Of a stretch of DNA of 64,000 bases, positions 49,547 to 63,645 are shown in pieces. Each line of letters begins with the position of its first letter. Positions within the stretch are counted from its first letter, which is position 1. The DNA is taken from positions 62,001-126,000 of the forward strand of contig NOWV01000041.1 in NCBI GenBank assembly GCA_003344405.1, in the 5' to 3' direction. The stretch comes from Trichoplax sp. H2 (Eukaryota > Placozoa > Uniplacotomia > Trichoplacea). The notes beneath the pieces are model-generated. The model was not told the origin of the DNA and ran no database searches. It was given only the letters and a program-made list of their open reading frames with translations. Made by a program: the position numbers and the translations under genes.

Positions 49547-52500
49547 TCATTTTCTATTATAATTATTACATATGTAGTTCACGCGATCAAAGATTGGTTG
49601 TATTAATGGATAATGAAATAAAGTTGTCTTATCTAAGCTATTAATGATCAACTGAAGCTTTTCAAATTGGTAATTTAATGGAATACTTGTATCATGACAG
49701 TTTTCTTTAAGCGAAAGTTGATCCATTATGCAGGAATTATCATCAAAATTATCGATGTTGGTATTGATCCCTTTAACAAAGTATTTTTCATCATATTTCC
49801 AATTTCTTGTGCTAGTTAAAGCCAGGATCGTAATACCACACCTAAATACTTTGTTGAATAAGTTTACTTCAGTATAGGTGCTGAAATCAAATTCTTGTGA
49901 TGAATCTTTATACAAGGTACACGCTGTTTCAAAAGAAGCAAAGGCTTGGTATAAATATTTTGAAATAATCATATCAGCTTCTGACGTCTGCTCTAGAGAT
50001 TTTTTGTCGCTAGTTGTCCGTAAAGATACATTTTTTATCTTTACTTGATCTCTGCCATACCAACATACAGTGCATAATTGATAAGCCAACAAAGTTAACA
50101 CCTCAATCTCATATGCTGGACGTTTCATCTCATCATCTTGAAAAAAAATAACTTGACGGCCAGTATCAGCGTCGCCATCCTCATTCTTCAAAGCCGCCTT
50201 ACTTGGCTTCGGAGCATCAGTTAAGAGCAAATCAATTATTGTTATGAAGCAATGATACCAATCTAGCTCAGTCAATACGTTGATTAACTTCTCCAACCCT
50301 GCTGTAGTTTCTAAAATTATTTGCTGAGTACCATTGTGACCTATGTGAAACAGATATCCAGTAGAAATAGTCTTACTGTAATCATGTAGGCTGTTTTACT
50401 GGTAGGGTTTATGCAAGGTATATAAGTCCTCAATAAGAAAGAACTTAATATTAAACAATATCAGAAATTACAGTATGTTAGAAATGTACGTAATTTATTG
50501 TATCTATTCGACGAACCAGATAACTTGGCTAGTAACTTAGCAACACCATACGAGTAATCGTCGCTTTCCATAGCAAGACATACAACAATTCTTATGATGT
50601 TGCTCCAATCATCTATCGTTAATAAATGGCAAAAAGTTAATTATTTAGATATCTAATCACTTGTAAAAAATATTCTTTGATTAGTACTCGTAATTTGCGG
50701 CGACTTACCTTTACAATTATCAAACAAAATAATATCTGAATGATGAATAAGGATTTCAAGTGCTACTAATCGTAAGTCCGTATCCATATCGAGCGCATAT
50801 TGGCATATTATATGAAAATATTCCTTTCTTAAATCAATTCTTTGTTTATCCTAAATATTGAGAAATTTTTGATTATGTAAAAGTTTAACGTATTGCAAAT
50901 AGCTTTATCTTAAGGCTTTTATATCGACAATTTGAAAAATGTTCACGTCAGCTGAGATCATTAAATCATTCATAATTGCGAAGCAAAGTACTTCATGTAG
51001 CAGTTGTGAAAAGCGACTATAAGATAAATATATATATACAGTATATATATGTATACATATACTCATATATCTACTGGATTACTCATATACCTTAGTAGCC
51101 AATTGTAGAACGTCAGCAAACACACAATGTGTAAATTGAAGGACATTTGAACGAAGTCTAAAATCAAAAAGTAATGATGTAGATAATCTAAAGATCAACT
51201 GTTTTATTACCAATACATTCAATGACCTCGAAACAATTACTTATAGCTTACGTAATCTGTTTACTTTTATCCGTCAATATTTGAATCGACCTATGCCACA
51301 TCTAAATCAGTTATTAGAGGCGGCGTATAATATGAAATTACAGGTTAGAATTAGTCTAATTCAGTTAATAAATAAATTTATGAATCCTAACAAGATTAAG
51401 GTATTGTTCACCTCCGATGATATCAGAACACAGCGTTGGTTAAATTTTTTTATGCGATAAATCTCAAGTAAATTTCGAAAAATTTCATATACCTTTAATT
51501 TCGATGCAAAAAGTTAATATGATTTTGCACAAAAATAATGGCCAATCTTATAAAAAGCAAATAAAGATTTAGCTCCTATCTTATTTTAGTTTACCTCTGC
51601 TAAATATTTATCTGGAAAGTCGTCATTAAACGGAATGGAATAAAGGATGGATGTTATTTCTGTTATACTGTCACAATTATTTATAAAAGGTACTACGGTG
51701 TTATCTATATCTGATTCCTCTTTGATACTTTTCGATATCCAATAATTTAATGTTCGAAAAGATTGATATCTGACATCATCACTGGGGCTAAAAACAAGTT
51801 GTCGTAATAACGAACATTGTTTTTGAGAATCTGAATATTCTTGCGAGTCCATCATTATAATTAAAACTAAGGTCTCGACCATCTCATTCAACAGTAAAGG
51901 AAGTCCCGGTGTATAGGACGGCAAACTAATTCCTACATCTTCTGCTAGCATTTCATATAATGATAACTTAATTCCTATATAAAATGAAAACGATGAGGTT
52001 ACTACAGTAAGTTACTCGTATGTTATCCAAAATCTATTTAATGAAAAATAATACAAAACATCTTTCTGTGAAGATTAATAATAGCTCACCCTTATCTAAG
52101 CGATTTGTTTTAATGTAATAACGGTGCAATAAACGCAAAAATAAACGCCTTGTTACGGGACACTTATTCTCTCTAAAATAGCCAATGATTTCAATAAAAT
52201 AAGGCTAAATAACAAATTGAGGGCCGTCTCATTTTGAAAACTTATTTTCATGTCAAATTTTGGTAAACTGTTAAAACGATTAAGTTCCATCGCATTTCAT
52301 ATCAAATATCCATGCGTATCTAAAACTGTATCGCAATTAAAATAAAGCTTTAAGTGGTAATTACAGTGACAACCAACCTAGTACATATCCAAAGCCGTTG
52401 AGTAGCTTTTAAGGAAAAGACGTCTAGCAAATCTTCCTTGAAATTATTTCCCATCGGATGCGCACGAATATATGAAGCTAGCAAGCTCTCAATCTACGTG

Positions 52501-55500
52501 CAATATCACAAAATATGATTTTGTACCTGTTTTATAATCCATTATATTCTAAATAAAATTAAATATCTATCAACTAGTAAGTACTACTCTATTATTGATC
52601 TAGAATGTCTTCCCTCAATTAATTTTTAATACTAAAATTTGATCATCTAAATATCATACTCCATGCTATAGCTTCAAAAAAAAATGGAGAAATATAACTT
52701 GAGTAAAGTACTGTTTTGCACTCCTACTTGGCAAAAAACAAAAATTTCTACGAATCGAAAAAGTAATTGTAGTTTACAGCATATTATTGACATATCGAAA
52801 TACAGTATTATTTCCGTACCATATACGTAGCTACAATTTCTAAGTATACTATAACATAAAAGTAACAATTTATCAAATGATACCTGTAGTAGTACACCAT
52901 GCATAAAATTTTGTGACAGATGGCTAAAGAGTGACAAAATACAATATTTATTTAACAGAAATAAATTCATATCTATTTTAGGGTAACGAATAAACCCTAC
53001 AAAACTGCTACGGTATACCAACTTCAGTTTATTCATAGGTAATTTCTCCAATAATTCTTCAATATTCTGAGTAATCCTACTAGTTTCGATAAGCGGAGCA
53101 ATCGCTTTAGCAGCAAGTAATCGGCATCGCAATATGACGCTGTGTGCACATCTAGAATCAAATATGGGCACATTAATCAAACAAATAGTTTGTTGACCGA
53201 AATACTATAACACTTTCAAATATCAGCGGTAGATAGTTGGCGAAGAAGAATTGTATTATAATAGCTAATTAGTTGCAAATTAACTAGATGTAACCAAGAT
53301 CAGTATTATCTAATGCTTCGCCAATAGATTGCATTATTGAAGTTAATCTTAATACCGATTTAGAGAACATAATTTGTATTATAGTCTTTTCTCACTTTTT
53401 AATAAAAGGCAAGAATTTGCTTAAGTTCATCACATTCGCTGTGCCATCCATTGTCGAAGGGTATAATTTCGATAGTAAGAGTAGAATAGGAAATAATGTT
53501 GGATTATGAACTGGCAGCCTGTACAGAATATAAAAACTATGATAAGATTATGATATCACTGTATATCAATATGCATTCATACATCCCTAGTTTCATCATG
53601 AATTTTGAATACCCTTAGAATATATACAGTATTTACTCATCAATTTTGTCGGTAGCATCCTGGATATGTTCCAATAGTAACTGATACAATTTTGGATATC
53701 TTGAAAAGAATTCCCGTCCCGTCATACTATATGAATCAAGAACAGCTACTCATTAAAACTTCATAAAATTCATATTTTGAGAAATGGCTAGTGATTTAAA
53801 CAATTATAATCAGGCCGATAATTAATATTATTCAACTCGATATCCTAAAATTGTTATGTAGATACCAATTTTTTTTTGATTGCTCATCACGATCCTTTTT
53901 AACGCCAAATATCCGATTCATAAGGGCACTAAATAGCAGAGTTGCTGCATTGCGTATCTATGTAAGCCCGTTATTACATCATGAATTGTAATTATTTGTA
54001 ATAAAATCTTGATTAAAGATTAGTTATATACTGTATAGTACAAGTTACAGAAAATTGATTACCTGCCAGTTATTCGCTGCCATGCCTTTAATCGCAGCCT
54101 GTACTCCATCTGGGACAAATACATGAACATCATCTCCAAAATGAGTATCCCGATAGATGGATCGCATAATATTAAAAGCATGAATCTATAACACGTATGC
54201 ACATTAATTATAGTAAAATTGTATGTTCTTTTCAGGTTATTTGTAAAGCAATTCTAACTCGAAGTCTAGCAAATATTCGACCAACAGTCAAGCAAATAAA
54301 TAATTTTACCGTAGCATCTCTTGTATTCTCGTCATCCGAATAATCACTTTTAAAAGCAATTTCGTGCAATTCTACCATAAATATTTAATATTCTGATTTC
54401 ACTTTTCAGTATATATAAATGAGGTTAAAATTTGTTTATACAAGTGATTACCAGTCATCATTAATTTAAAGCATCTCTTTTGTGCCGATGCAGGCTCGGT
54501 AGTTAAAATAGCCTAAAAGTATCCAAGTTACAGAATTAATGGATGATTTAGAGTTATTTTAAAATAGCTAATTTAAATTAACTCACTTTGATAAAAAATG
54601 GTAGTCCTGCACTACGTCGAGTAGAACATAAATCTTTCGAAAGATTGCATGTGTTTAAATCTTTCAATAATTCATCAATCCATAATGATGGTGACAATTT
54701 GAAGGAGCGACAACTTTATGGATATTATCAACAAACGGAATACATATTAATCATCGATAGTTATGAAATCGTAGCTTAACACGTTCACAATTACTATTTT
54801 ACTTACCTCCATAACATATCACAATAGCTTACAAAGCCATTATAGCACAATTCAAATACGCCAACATGTTTAACGATACATAGTTGAGCTTTAAGAAATT
54901 CTCCTATTTTTTTAGCCTATGAATAGTCCATATCAAAAACATACAAGAAATTACTGTACAGTATAACAATACTATTCATCGATACATAAAATACCGGTAC
55001 TTAGTATTTATATCAAAGTGATTACTTACGAATTTGCGTGTGTAACTAATGTCTCTTATTCATTAAAAATACAGATTAGTTATACGTACTTGTTCGGGTG
55101 ATATTTCTAGACGTAATTGATGTTCCATTGAATATCGCGATAACTGGCTAATGCTGCCTAAAATTAAAAAAACTTCCTTCATACTTCTCCAACAGTAACT
55201 AGCCAATACTTGAGGCGTAATTATTTCTTTATAGCTTTCATTTTCCGAGAGTGATACAGGTGATGCTTGTAAATTATCTAAAGCAATACGTTATATTATA
55301 TTAGCTAAGTAATACTTTATTACTGGAACTGCTATTATTAGTTGTATTACCATCCTCAATTAGTAATTCTACTGGCAAATAGCCCTCCGGAGAAGTATGA
55401 GCTACGAATGGAGTAACAATATCGGAAAGATTGTAGCAGTTGTCTAATATGCTAGTAAGAATTTCACGCCAAATAGATAAATAATTTCCTGTCATCCTAA

Positions 55501-58500
55501 GAATGGTAATAGTACATAAAATTTGGCATTAATTTACAATTATTGCCAATGTTAATACACGGCTGATATTTGTTTGCAGCAGTAGAAGATCTGTAGCAAT
55601 AATGACGAACCCGCCGGTTAAGTTTTTAAGACAACAGCGTATACAGTGAAGATAGCCATGGATAGCGGATTTGGTGACAGCTTGTAGAAGATTACTTTTA
55701 GCTACTTTTAAGCAATCTTTGATCCATGCAACAAATTGCTTAATAGTAAACAATGTTGCGATAATTCTTTGGTCTTCTTCTCTTACTGAATCAGTATGAT
55801 CATAATATTCCAGGGCTAAATTAAATTTACATTTAGTCGAGTATCGATTTAGCAATAGTAGTAATAAGTAGCCGGCAGCTGTATGATTAGCTGGTTTGAA
55901 ACTTTTGGCTAAATTGATGATTTTATTGGAAAGCGCTTGAATCCTCCTTTGGTCCTGTAAAATACAGTAAAGTAGCATCATATTAAAAGACCAAGAAGCG
56001 GATGCATACATGTAAATCTATTATGTCGATAAAGATGAGAAACATACAGCCCCTTACCGTTAATCCTAAATCATCAACTGGCAAAGTCATCAATATTTTG
56101 TATGCAGCTTGCTTAACAATTTCATAAGTATCAGTTAGACTATCTAGCAAAATTTCAGTTTCTTCCAAAGTAATTATTAAGGGGTTAAAGGTTTTGCAAT
56201 CTCGTCCAATGTCTATATCCATTTCGGTGTCAACAAAAATACGTTAATTTTACTTCGTCTGACAGTATCTGGATAAGATGGAAGTAAATACATACCTTTA
56301 GTATTCAAGATTTCTACAATTATTTGTAATAAAGCGATCGCCGTAGATCGACGAATGATGCTAGCTGTCGGATATAGAGACGTAATACAGAACTTCCATA
56401 ACCAATTTAAAAATACCTGAAGCAAAATAAATTTAATAAGGATTAAAGAAGTCGAAGTAGAGTTATCATTAAGTTATATAAACCTTATAATGGTTTAATT
56501 TCCGTTCAAGTTGAGATTTAATATTGTCATTTTTGGAGCTTAACTGTTGCATAATCATAGTCCGTGCGCTTTCTTTAAGTCTTACTATAAGCTTTTAAAC
56601 GTTAAGAATAGCAGGTGGTTCATTTACGAAATAATAATTATTGAAGGATTTTTCTTAAACCAACTTTGATCAGACAAAACTAATATCGGCAATATCGGAT
56701 GTAAACACTAACAATTTTCTTGTTTTACCTTTTTGCTAGAAGCTATGAATCTCTGCCGAAACGAAGTGCTATCAGCTTCAAAATTGTGTGTCACAAATGT
56801 AAGAATTAATTCCAGATCCGTTGCTTGAATTTCTTCACAGGTTTTACGAGATTCACATAGTAGAACAAAGGTATCCAAACGGATCTTATGAAATAAAATA
56901 TGAAGTAGTTTAAATCAATCTTAATATTGTATGACCTAGAATTAAGCTAGTCATATTTCTTAGGATTTTACCTGGGAATCACTGTGGTGTAAAGCCTTCC
57001 ATATTATACCGATATCAATTAAATCTTTCCACAGAGCGTTATCATAATTAGCATCACCATGCAATACTTCTTCAGTGCGCCTTTTGCTAGCTGTTTCAGA
57101 CATACGGGCGACGTTTAAGGTTTTTATGAGTCCTCTATACATATAACTGTCAGGGCCTATAGAAAATTATGCAAAATTCATGTCAAAATAATAAAGGAAA
57201 AAAATCACTAATCTTTCACGAGATTTTAAACTATTATATGATCATACTTGTATCGATTTGTTGGTTAAAAATTAATAAGACCGACTGCAAACTTTCTGGT
57301 ACTTTATTTATCAGTCTTGGAATAGCTTGCTAAATGATAAGAATGCTTAGCAATATCCAAATCCAATCGTTACACTTATTTCTTTGCGTAAAACGTAGAC
57401 CCTAGATTTAATCATCACATTTCAAATTATTCGACCTACATCGATAATCACTCTTTTAATATTTGTATCATTGCTTTGGAGAAGAGACATTATAGGTTCC
57501 AGCCAAATCTACGAAATTTCATGTTAAAATTAAAAAATCGAATGTTATTAAGCCCACTAATACATATTTAATGATATGTTGATTTGATGATAATAGAAAG
57601 AAAGACGTACGGTATGTAATTTTGTTAAATATATTGGAAGGTGCGTTGATTTATATTCACTTTTCCACGAAGTTAATAGTTTATCAAGAAAAGTTCCAGC
57701 CTATCGTAACGAATAGTAGTTAGTTTTTGGCTAGGAAAGCATAAAACGTTACACGTATAAGCTAAACTTACATGAGACGTAATGCTGGCATCAATCATAG
57801 CTTGCACAACGTCACTTAACAAAGATGGCTGTAATAATAGCAACTTTGAAGCAGGTAAATAATTCAATAGTGAGGATAAAATATCATATTTTCCACGTCG
57901 AAACCAGTTTTGTTCTAGAACTGAGTGTGTTAGCTGGAGCAAGAAAGTATCCTCTTTTATATCTAAGAAACAGTAGTTCAAATTATTGATTTAACCGCTT
58001 TCATGAGTACTCTATGTTATAAGATGAGATACTAATTACAGCTTAAGCCCTCTGGAGTTATCTAATCTACATAATGACGGCGATATTAGCAATACTAAGC
58101 ACAACTTTAACATTAACCCAACATCATACCTGAAACAAGCATTGTGGTATGGATATCTAGAATGCTACAAAACAGTTGTTTCATTTGATGTCGAACACCC
58201 TATTAGTATGAACCATTTCGCAAAACTATAAGTAATTTAGAATAAAAATTATACACTTCTAGCCTCTAATTAGCATGCTAATAAATGGCCTATAGAAATA
58301 ATAGCCAATACAAGGCTAGCTACATAATATTGGAGATTAACGTATCCTACTATCAAACAAAATTTTAAAAATTTTGTTTACAATCTTTTTCGACTAAAAA
58401 TAACTAGATTTTTAAACTTTCACATCAAAGATCATTCTATATAGGTTGCAAGTTCAATAATTACTTCAACTGGATGATCCCAATTGTCCCAGATTCTCCC

Positions 58501-61500
58501 TAGTAAATTTTGTATAATTTTTCCGTCTGAACGGAGTACTTCTTTCCAGTTTAAGTTATCGCCTCGACCCATGATACTCCTTACAAAGAAATTACAAAAG
58601 CAGCCTCCTCTTAGGCGATGATACTTGGCTAATTCGAGAGTTTATAAGTAATTATATAATACTACAACATCATAGATTCTTAGTCAAGGAACCTCATCTT
58701 AACAGCCCACATCACCATTGTCCGATAACAAAAGACATCCAAAGCTGAAGATTTGATACTGTACAAGTCGATTTGAAAACCAAGATAGAGTTAATATCGA
58801 GATTAACAAACAAAATTTCAGATATTAAGCAAACGGTGGTTATAATTAAGCTAATTAAAAATATTGTTATTAAATCTTGGATCGTAGGACTAGCATGAAA
58901 TTACCAGTAGCTTATTTCAATCAATCTAGCAATAATACCACCCATTATTGATTTTTGATTATATTTCTAAAAAATAAATACGATAACTTACAATACAGTA
59001 CTACGATTATAAAGATAACAGTAATAAAAAGAAAATACTACGCCTAAAGTCATAGAGTTAAAAATCGATAATTAACATGAAATAAATGCTTTACTTCTTC
59101 AGCCTTGACTATATCATCAATATTCAACATCGCTAACAACCCATGATAAAGGTAGAGAGATGCAGCTTCATCATTATGATCCTCTTTAAAAGCAAAAAAT
59201 AATTACCACTATTACAAATCACGATACGTTATCAGAAGTTTTGATGTGACGTGTTATGTCCGAAATACTACCGTGGGATTGAACCTTGGGCAACTCTTCC
59301 GATAGTAAATCAGTATTCTTAAATCGATTTCGGAACAATATGTCTCTTACCTAGAATTGATATTAGCAAAACATTATTTAAATTGCTAAAGTAAGTTATT
59401 ATATCAGATATGAGTATAGCTTGATATTTCTATTACAGATATTTATCCTTCTAACCTTCATCACTAGCGAGTCTTGGTTATAAATAAGCTTTAATACTAA
59501 AAAGATTGCCATACCAGCAGAAGTTCGAGAATCATGTAGGTAGCAATCTGAATTTCAGCAAGTCATATAAGGTTAAAAACTTTAGTGTGTTAATGATGGT
59601 ATTACTCAGTACAATATAATAGTAAACTCACCACAACAAAAAATCGAGTTTGAATAGGTCAAGAGTGTTTTATAGAGAGTGAGCCATTCGTGTTGATCGT
59701 TGACTAGACTGAAATTTTCATTACTTACAACTTGGCCTAGTTTTAATCCAATCTTATGGAGTACGGCTATAACAACTTTAATAATGGAGAAGCAATCTTT
59801 ATCAAAGTAGGGCTCCTGAGTTGACCTTAGTTTTCATATGACAGCGGGATATTTGATAAAAAGAGGGAATTAATAATAAATTGATCTTACCTATGTATAT
59901 GTATATGTACATTGTAACAACGTGCTAGTACTATTATGGCAAATTTCATCATCCAATCATAGTTACAATATTAATATTTGTGAGTAGGAACAGATAAGAT
60001 ACATAACTTTTAAAGTACATCTATTTATTTACCATGATTCCGTCGGTTTCATGCAACTACCCAAACAGGTTGTTAGAAATTCTACAACTACAATAATATC
60101 CAAAAATTTTTGCAATTGTAAAAATTAAGCAATCAGCCTTATCAGAATGATAACGCAACCTAATTACCCTATTACAGGATTACCTAGCAGAGAGTTTTTT
60201 TCTAAACATTTTTGACCTATTTAATCATATTATATCGAAAATTAAAATAATTTAAAGATGTCTACCAATGGTGAATATGTATAAAAAAGCGGAGCTACTT
60301 TCGATAACTAGATCTATATCTTGTTACATTTATGCGTGATATTCTACGGCCATACGACTAGCTATCCAATTACCTAGCTTGAAATTTTCTAGTAATGACA
60401 TGATTTTCTCAAGATATCTGCTAATATCATCCACAGTTACCTAAGTCATAAGAAGATAAATACGCGTATAAACATACTGTCAACGAAAGACACTATCACT
60501 ATCAGTGAAGAAATCACTATCTAATAATACCAATTATGATATGCATGAAAGATGTAGCAAAGCCTTATTCAATTAATAACTATTTATCATAAGTATATTT
60601 GATACCTTACGATGTAGCAATAATGTCTTCCCATTTGCTATATCTTTCTGTAAAATATTTTCCAGAGAAATAAGCACTGCAGTCTCGAAAAGCGATGGTA
60701 CCTTTTGAAATGCACTAGATTTTAAAATGAAAAAGCATTACATATACGTTAACTAAAGGAGTTATGTACACTACTATCTAACTACAAACAGCTGCAAATT
60801 GATTTATGTGCACATTCGATTCTGACCTGGTAAAAGAACGTTGCAATGGTGTACGACAAGGCGTTTGACTGTGCAACTGTGCTAAAGCTAATAGACAGCT
60901 TTGTAATTGCTCCTCTTCCCAGCTTGCATTAGCAGTAAAGCTCTTTAATAAATTGCCAAGCTATTTAACAAAAGACAATGAATGTGTGTACTTCAAGAAA
61001 ATATTGCTATAATCACACTTAAAGCAAATTTAAATTACTATTTTATATATAAGAATGCACTTGTAGTGGGTAGCGAAAGGATAATTCAAACTGATTTCAA
61101 TTACTATAATAACCTTCCTAACGAGGTTTAATTGCAATAAAGTTTCTTCTGTAGTTGCACATTCCAAAATAGGTTCAATGAGTGCTAAATATTGATCAGA
61201 TTCGATATGGGCTAAATATGTCGAAGGATATCATAAGTAATTGGTTGCAATCATTCATTTTTTATGTACCGCAATTTAAAGCTCATAGTTGTACTATAAC
61301 ATTTTATCTTGACTAAAATAGCAAGTAACAATTGAAGTACTTAATCTATGTTATTCAAATAGAACCTAATCGATTGTAAAATACTATCATGTATCTCTAA
61401 GCTTTAGCTTTAATTTGGATTTCAACACTACCTAAGAGCTCAATATGATGCGTTGCTATATTAAGTTGACTAAGTATAGCTCGTTTGCATCTATAGTATT

Positions 61501-61689
61501 GTATACTACAGTAGGTGAATGTAGTTTTACGCGCAATTTGCAAGCATTAGTGAGATAAAAATTACTCCGTGTTAACTAATATGATAGCACCAAATAGCAT
61601 GAATAAAATAAATGTTTTAGTTTAATGGCAGATGCTATTACATTACCTGACAACTGCTGGACAAGTCGTTGTTGTAAGGTCAATTTCAT
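49547..61689 (-). CDS. THADA: THADA homologue (large HEAT/ARM solenoid)
   Basis: THADA/Trm732 proteins partner the FTSJ1/Trm7 methyltransferase for 2'-O-methylation of tRNA position 32; Drosophila THADA also binds SERCA. A 12-kb gene with many exons spans the interval. Resolved exons include 61647-61689 (ATG; MKLTLQQRLVQQLS), 58465-58579, 57772-57962, 55090-55277, 54807-54916, 53151 leftward to about 53023, 51595-51974, 50709-50850, 50490-50612 and 49547-50340 (C-terminus). Family blocks occur in the expected order: RIWDNWDHPVE; GKYDILSSLLNYL; FLNWLWKFCITSLYP; DIDIGRDCKTFN; TPFVAHTSPEGYLPVELL; SYCWRSMKEVFLILGS (core of the DUF2428 region); AKKIGEFLKAQLCIVKHVGV; SKDLCSTRRSAGLPFFIK; HSVILRCRLLAAKAIAPLIE, then NFMHGVLLQ. 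Several connecting exons, mainly 58.6-61.6, 56.0-57.2 and 51.0-51.2 kb, were seen as coding stretches but not joined exactly. Confidence 0.94.
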
Positions 61690-63462
61690 TGCTTAATAAT
61701 ATTGTATTAGTCATTAACCAAGATTATGGACCATAGAGCTGGTGAAATTATTTCTCTACTTTATCCAAGAAAAGCTTGAGGATGGCTCTTCTTGTAGCGT
61801 AAGATCAGTGCAATAAACTTTATATTGGTTTGCTTCGGTTATGATCTTGTAGAGAAAATCAAGCATGAGCATGAGTAGAAATAGATGCTATGAGAGGAAG
61901 AGCTTACCGATGTCGATCTTTCAGAGTTTTATTATTCATTTGGAGTGTAATTAGACTAATGAATTCAATAGAAGTAGGTCGTGATAGACAGCAGAAAAAC
62001 TCACCTATCCTCGTACTGTACAGTATACAATACTCTACCAGTCAAGTTTAGGTACTAGTTTACTATACCATAGAAATGGAAATACTCGTATATCAATACG
62101 ATAGGACTTTTAGCAAGAATTAGCCCTGGCTGGTAAAGGAAGAATTTACTGATGGCTACGCTTGCAGAACTTAGGTCTTCAAATAAAGGTGTAGTTATCG
62201 AACAAATTTGGTAGAAATAGGTACTGATTGGTAGCAGAAGAACTGATTGAAACACCCTGGCAGTAGAGTTTAGTTACGAGTTTACTATACCATAAAAATG
62301 TCAATTCTCGCCAAGTACGAGTTGTAGCAGAAATAAGCACTGGTTGGTTGAGAAAGACTTTACTAATGGTTGCCCTTGCAGAGCCTTAAGTATTTCAATA
62401 GAAGCGTAATAAATTGATGAATTTTAAGCCAGAAGTTCATATTCATAATATTCCCTATCACTAGTTATAGCCAGTAAGCGAATGAAATGGATATTCTGCG
62501 TAACGAAGAAAGTACTTGCATAGAGTAAAATCGATAGAATGAATGGCTCAAGATTTTAAATTTTGCACCTTAGTCAAAGCCTTCCAGCGAATGAAATATT
62601 GTTAAGTAAAGAAAATTTGTCGAATCTATACTTAATTTTCATTACCTTTTAGTCTGTGCGATGAAGCTGCCGATTTAACCCTGATGTAAGAGCCAACAGA
62701 CGGAACAGAGCAAAATTATACGAGTAGTTTCTTTACCAAGCTCGATTATGCTGACTGTTGTAGTTTTGCCAATACCTCGATCAGCTTCTATTTTTTACCT
62801 TGATTTTTTACTCTAGGTTTGCAAAGTCTAATAGTCAACAATAAAGGTTTACCTACATCAATTACTATCATGGAAGCTTCTCTGTAAACGATTTAATCCA
62901 TTTAAAGACAGAATTCTATTTCTCCATTTTATTGCTGACGAACAGCGTGTTGAATTTTCTTTGAGCTTAACTGCAATGGCCGGAATGAATGACTTGACTA
63001 CCGTCGGGTGACACTCTTGAAGGGTTGAAGAATGTAGGCAGAGTGAAGCGCTTGTGTGGTTTGACGCGGCTGTAGTAGTCTAGACGATGATTGGAGGATT
63101 GAGAGGCGACAGATCATTTTGCACACACCGTTCCATCATTTTATACTGTATAGTACATAGAAAAAGGATACTGTGCAAAACGTCTTGTCATTGTTAGCAA
63201 ATGGGTCAAGACACTACCAGAACTGCCCCGTGGTAGCGGCATAAATAGAAATCGACCATCGGAATACATTCAAACTGTTTCATCTATTCAGTCATACTAA
63301 AGGCTGTACTCGCCACTCTACTTGGCGACAGTATACTATTGGACCATGCAGCACATCATCAGGTCCAGCTGACTGTGCTGCTGCAGCCTGCAGATTGCGT
63401 CCATCCATTGCAGAAGAGATTTTACACTTGATGCTCGATTGGCTGGATTCATTTATCCACAG
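61690..63462. other. Upstream of THADA; no clear gene
   Basis: Contains the presumed THADA promoter and a diverged ~220-bp duplication. A 27-codon minus-strand frame near 62785-62870 and a nearby phrase GIGKTTTVS were checked and rejected as a gene. Confidence 0.45.
62050..62400. repeat. Diverged ~220-bp duplication
   Basis: GTTTACTATACCATAGAAAT (about 62057) returns as GTTTACTATACCATAAAAAT (about 62278). A following block TGGTTGG/TGGCTGG..GACTTTACTAATGG..TTGCAGA also repeats. Copies differ in internal length, so the duplication is old. Confidence 0.65.
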
Positions 63463-63645
63463 ATGGGTCGAAATTGGAAGAAAAAACGATCTACAAGAGT
63501 AGGCGATATTCGTAAGCAATTATCAAAGAGTGAAAAAAAGCATCTGTATGAATTTGGAGAATTGCATCCAGCGGTAGAGGAGTACGTCAATATTATGCGT
63601 CAAGTTTTGCTTATATCTAGCTTACCGTCCATGGAGATCGAATAG
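63463..63645 (+). CDS. Unrecognised basic protein, possible exon
   Basis: An ATG directly after a CCACAG border opens 60 codons, beginning MGRNWKKKRSTRVGDIRKQL and continuing SKSEKKHLYEFGELHPAVEE. The charge pattern and E/L/K-rich helix look more protein-like than other short frames here. A good donor (GTACGT) at 63582 could end an exon after PAVEE; otherwise the frame closes at 63645. I do not recognise a family. Confidence 0.3.
   Translation: MGRNWKKKRSTRVGDIRKQLSKSEKKHLYEFGELHPAVEEYVNIMRQVLLISSLPSMEIE

Noticed and set aside
62680-62890. P-loop-like phrase GIGKTTTVS on the minus strand
   Set aside because: It would need an 11-bp intron to join the nearest ATG frame, and no Walker B or other ATPase sequence is nearby.
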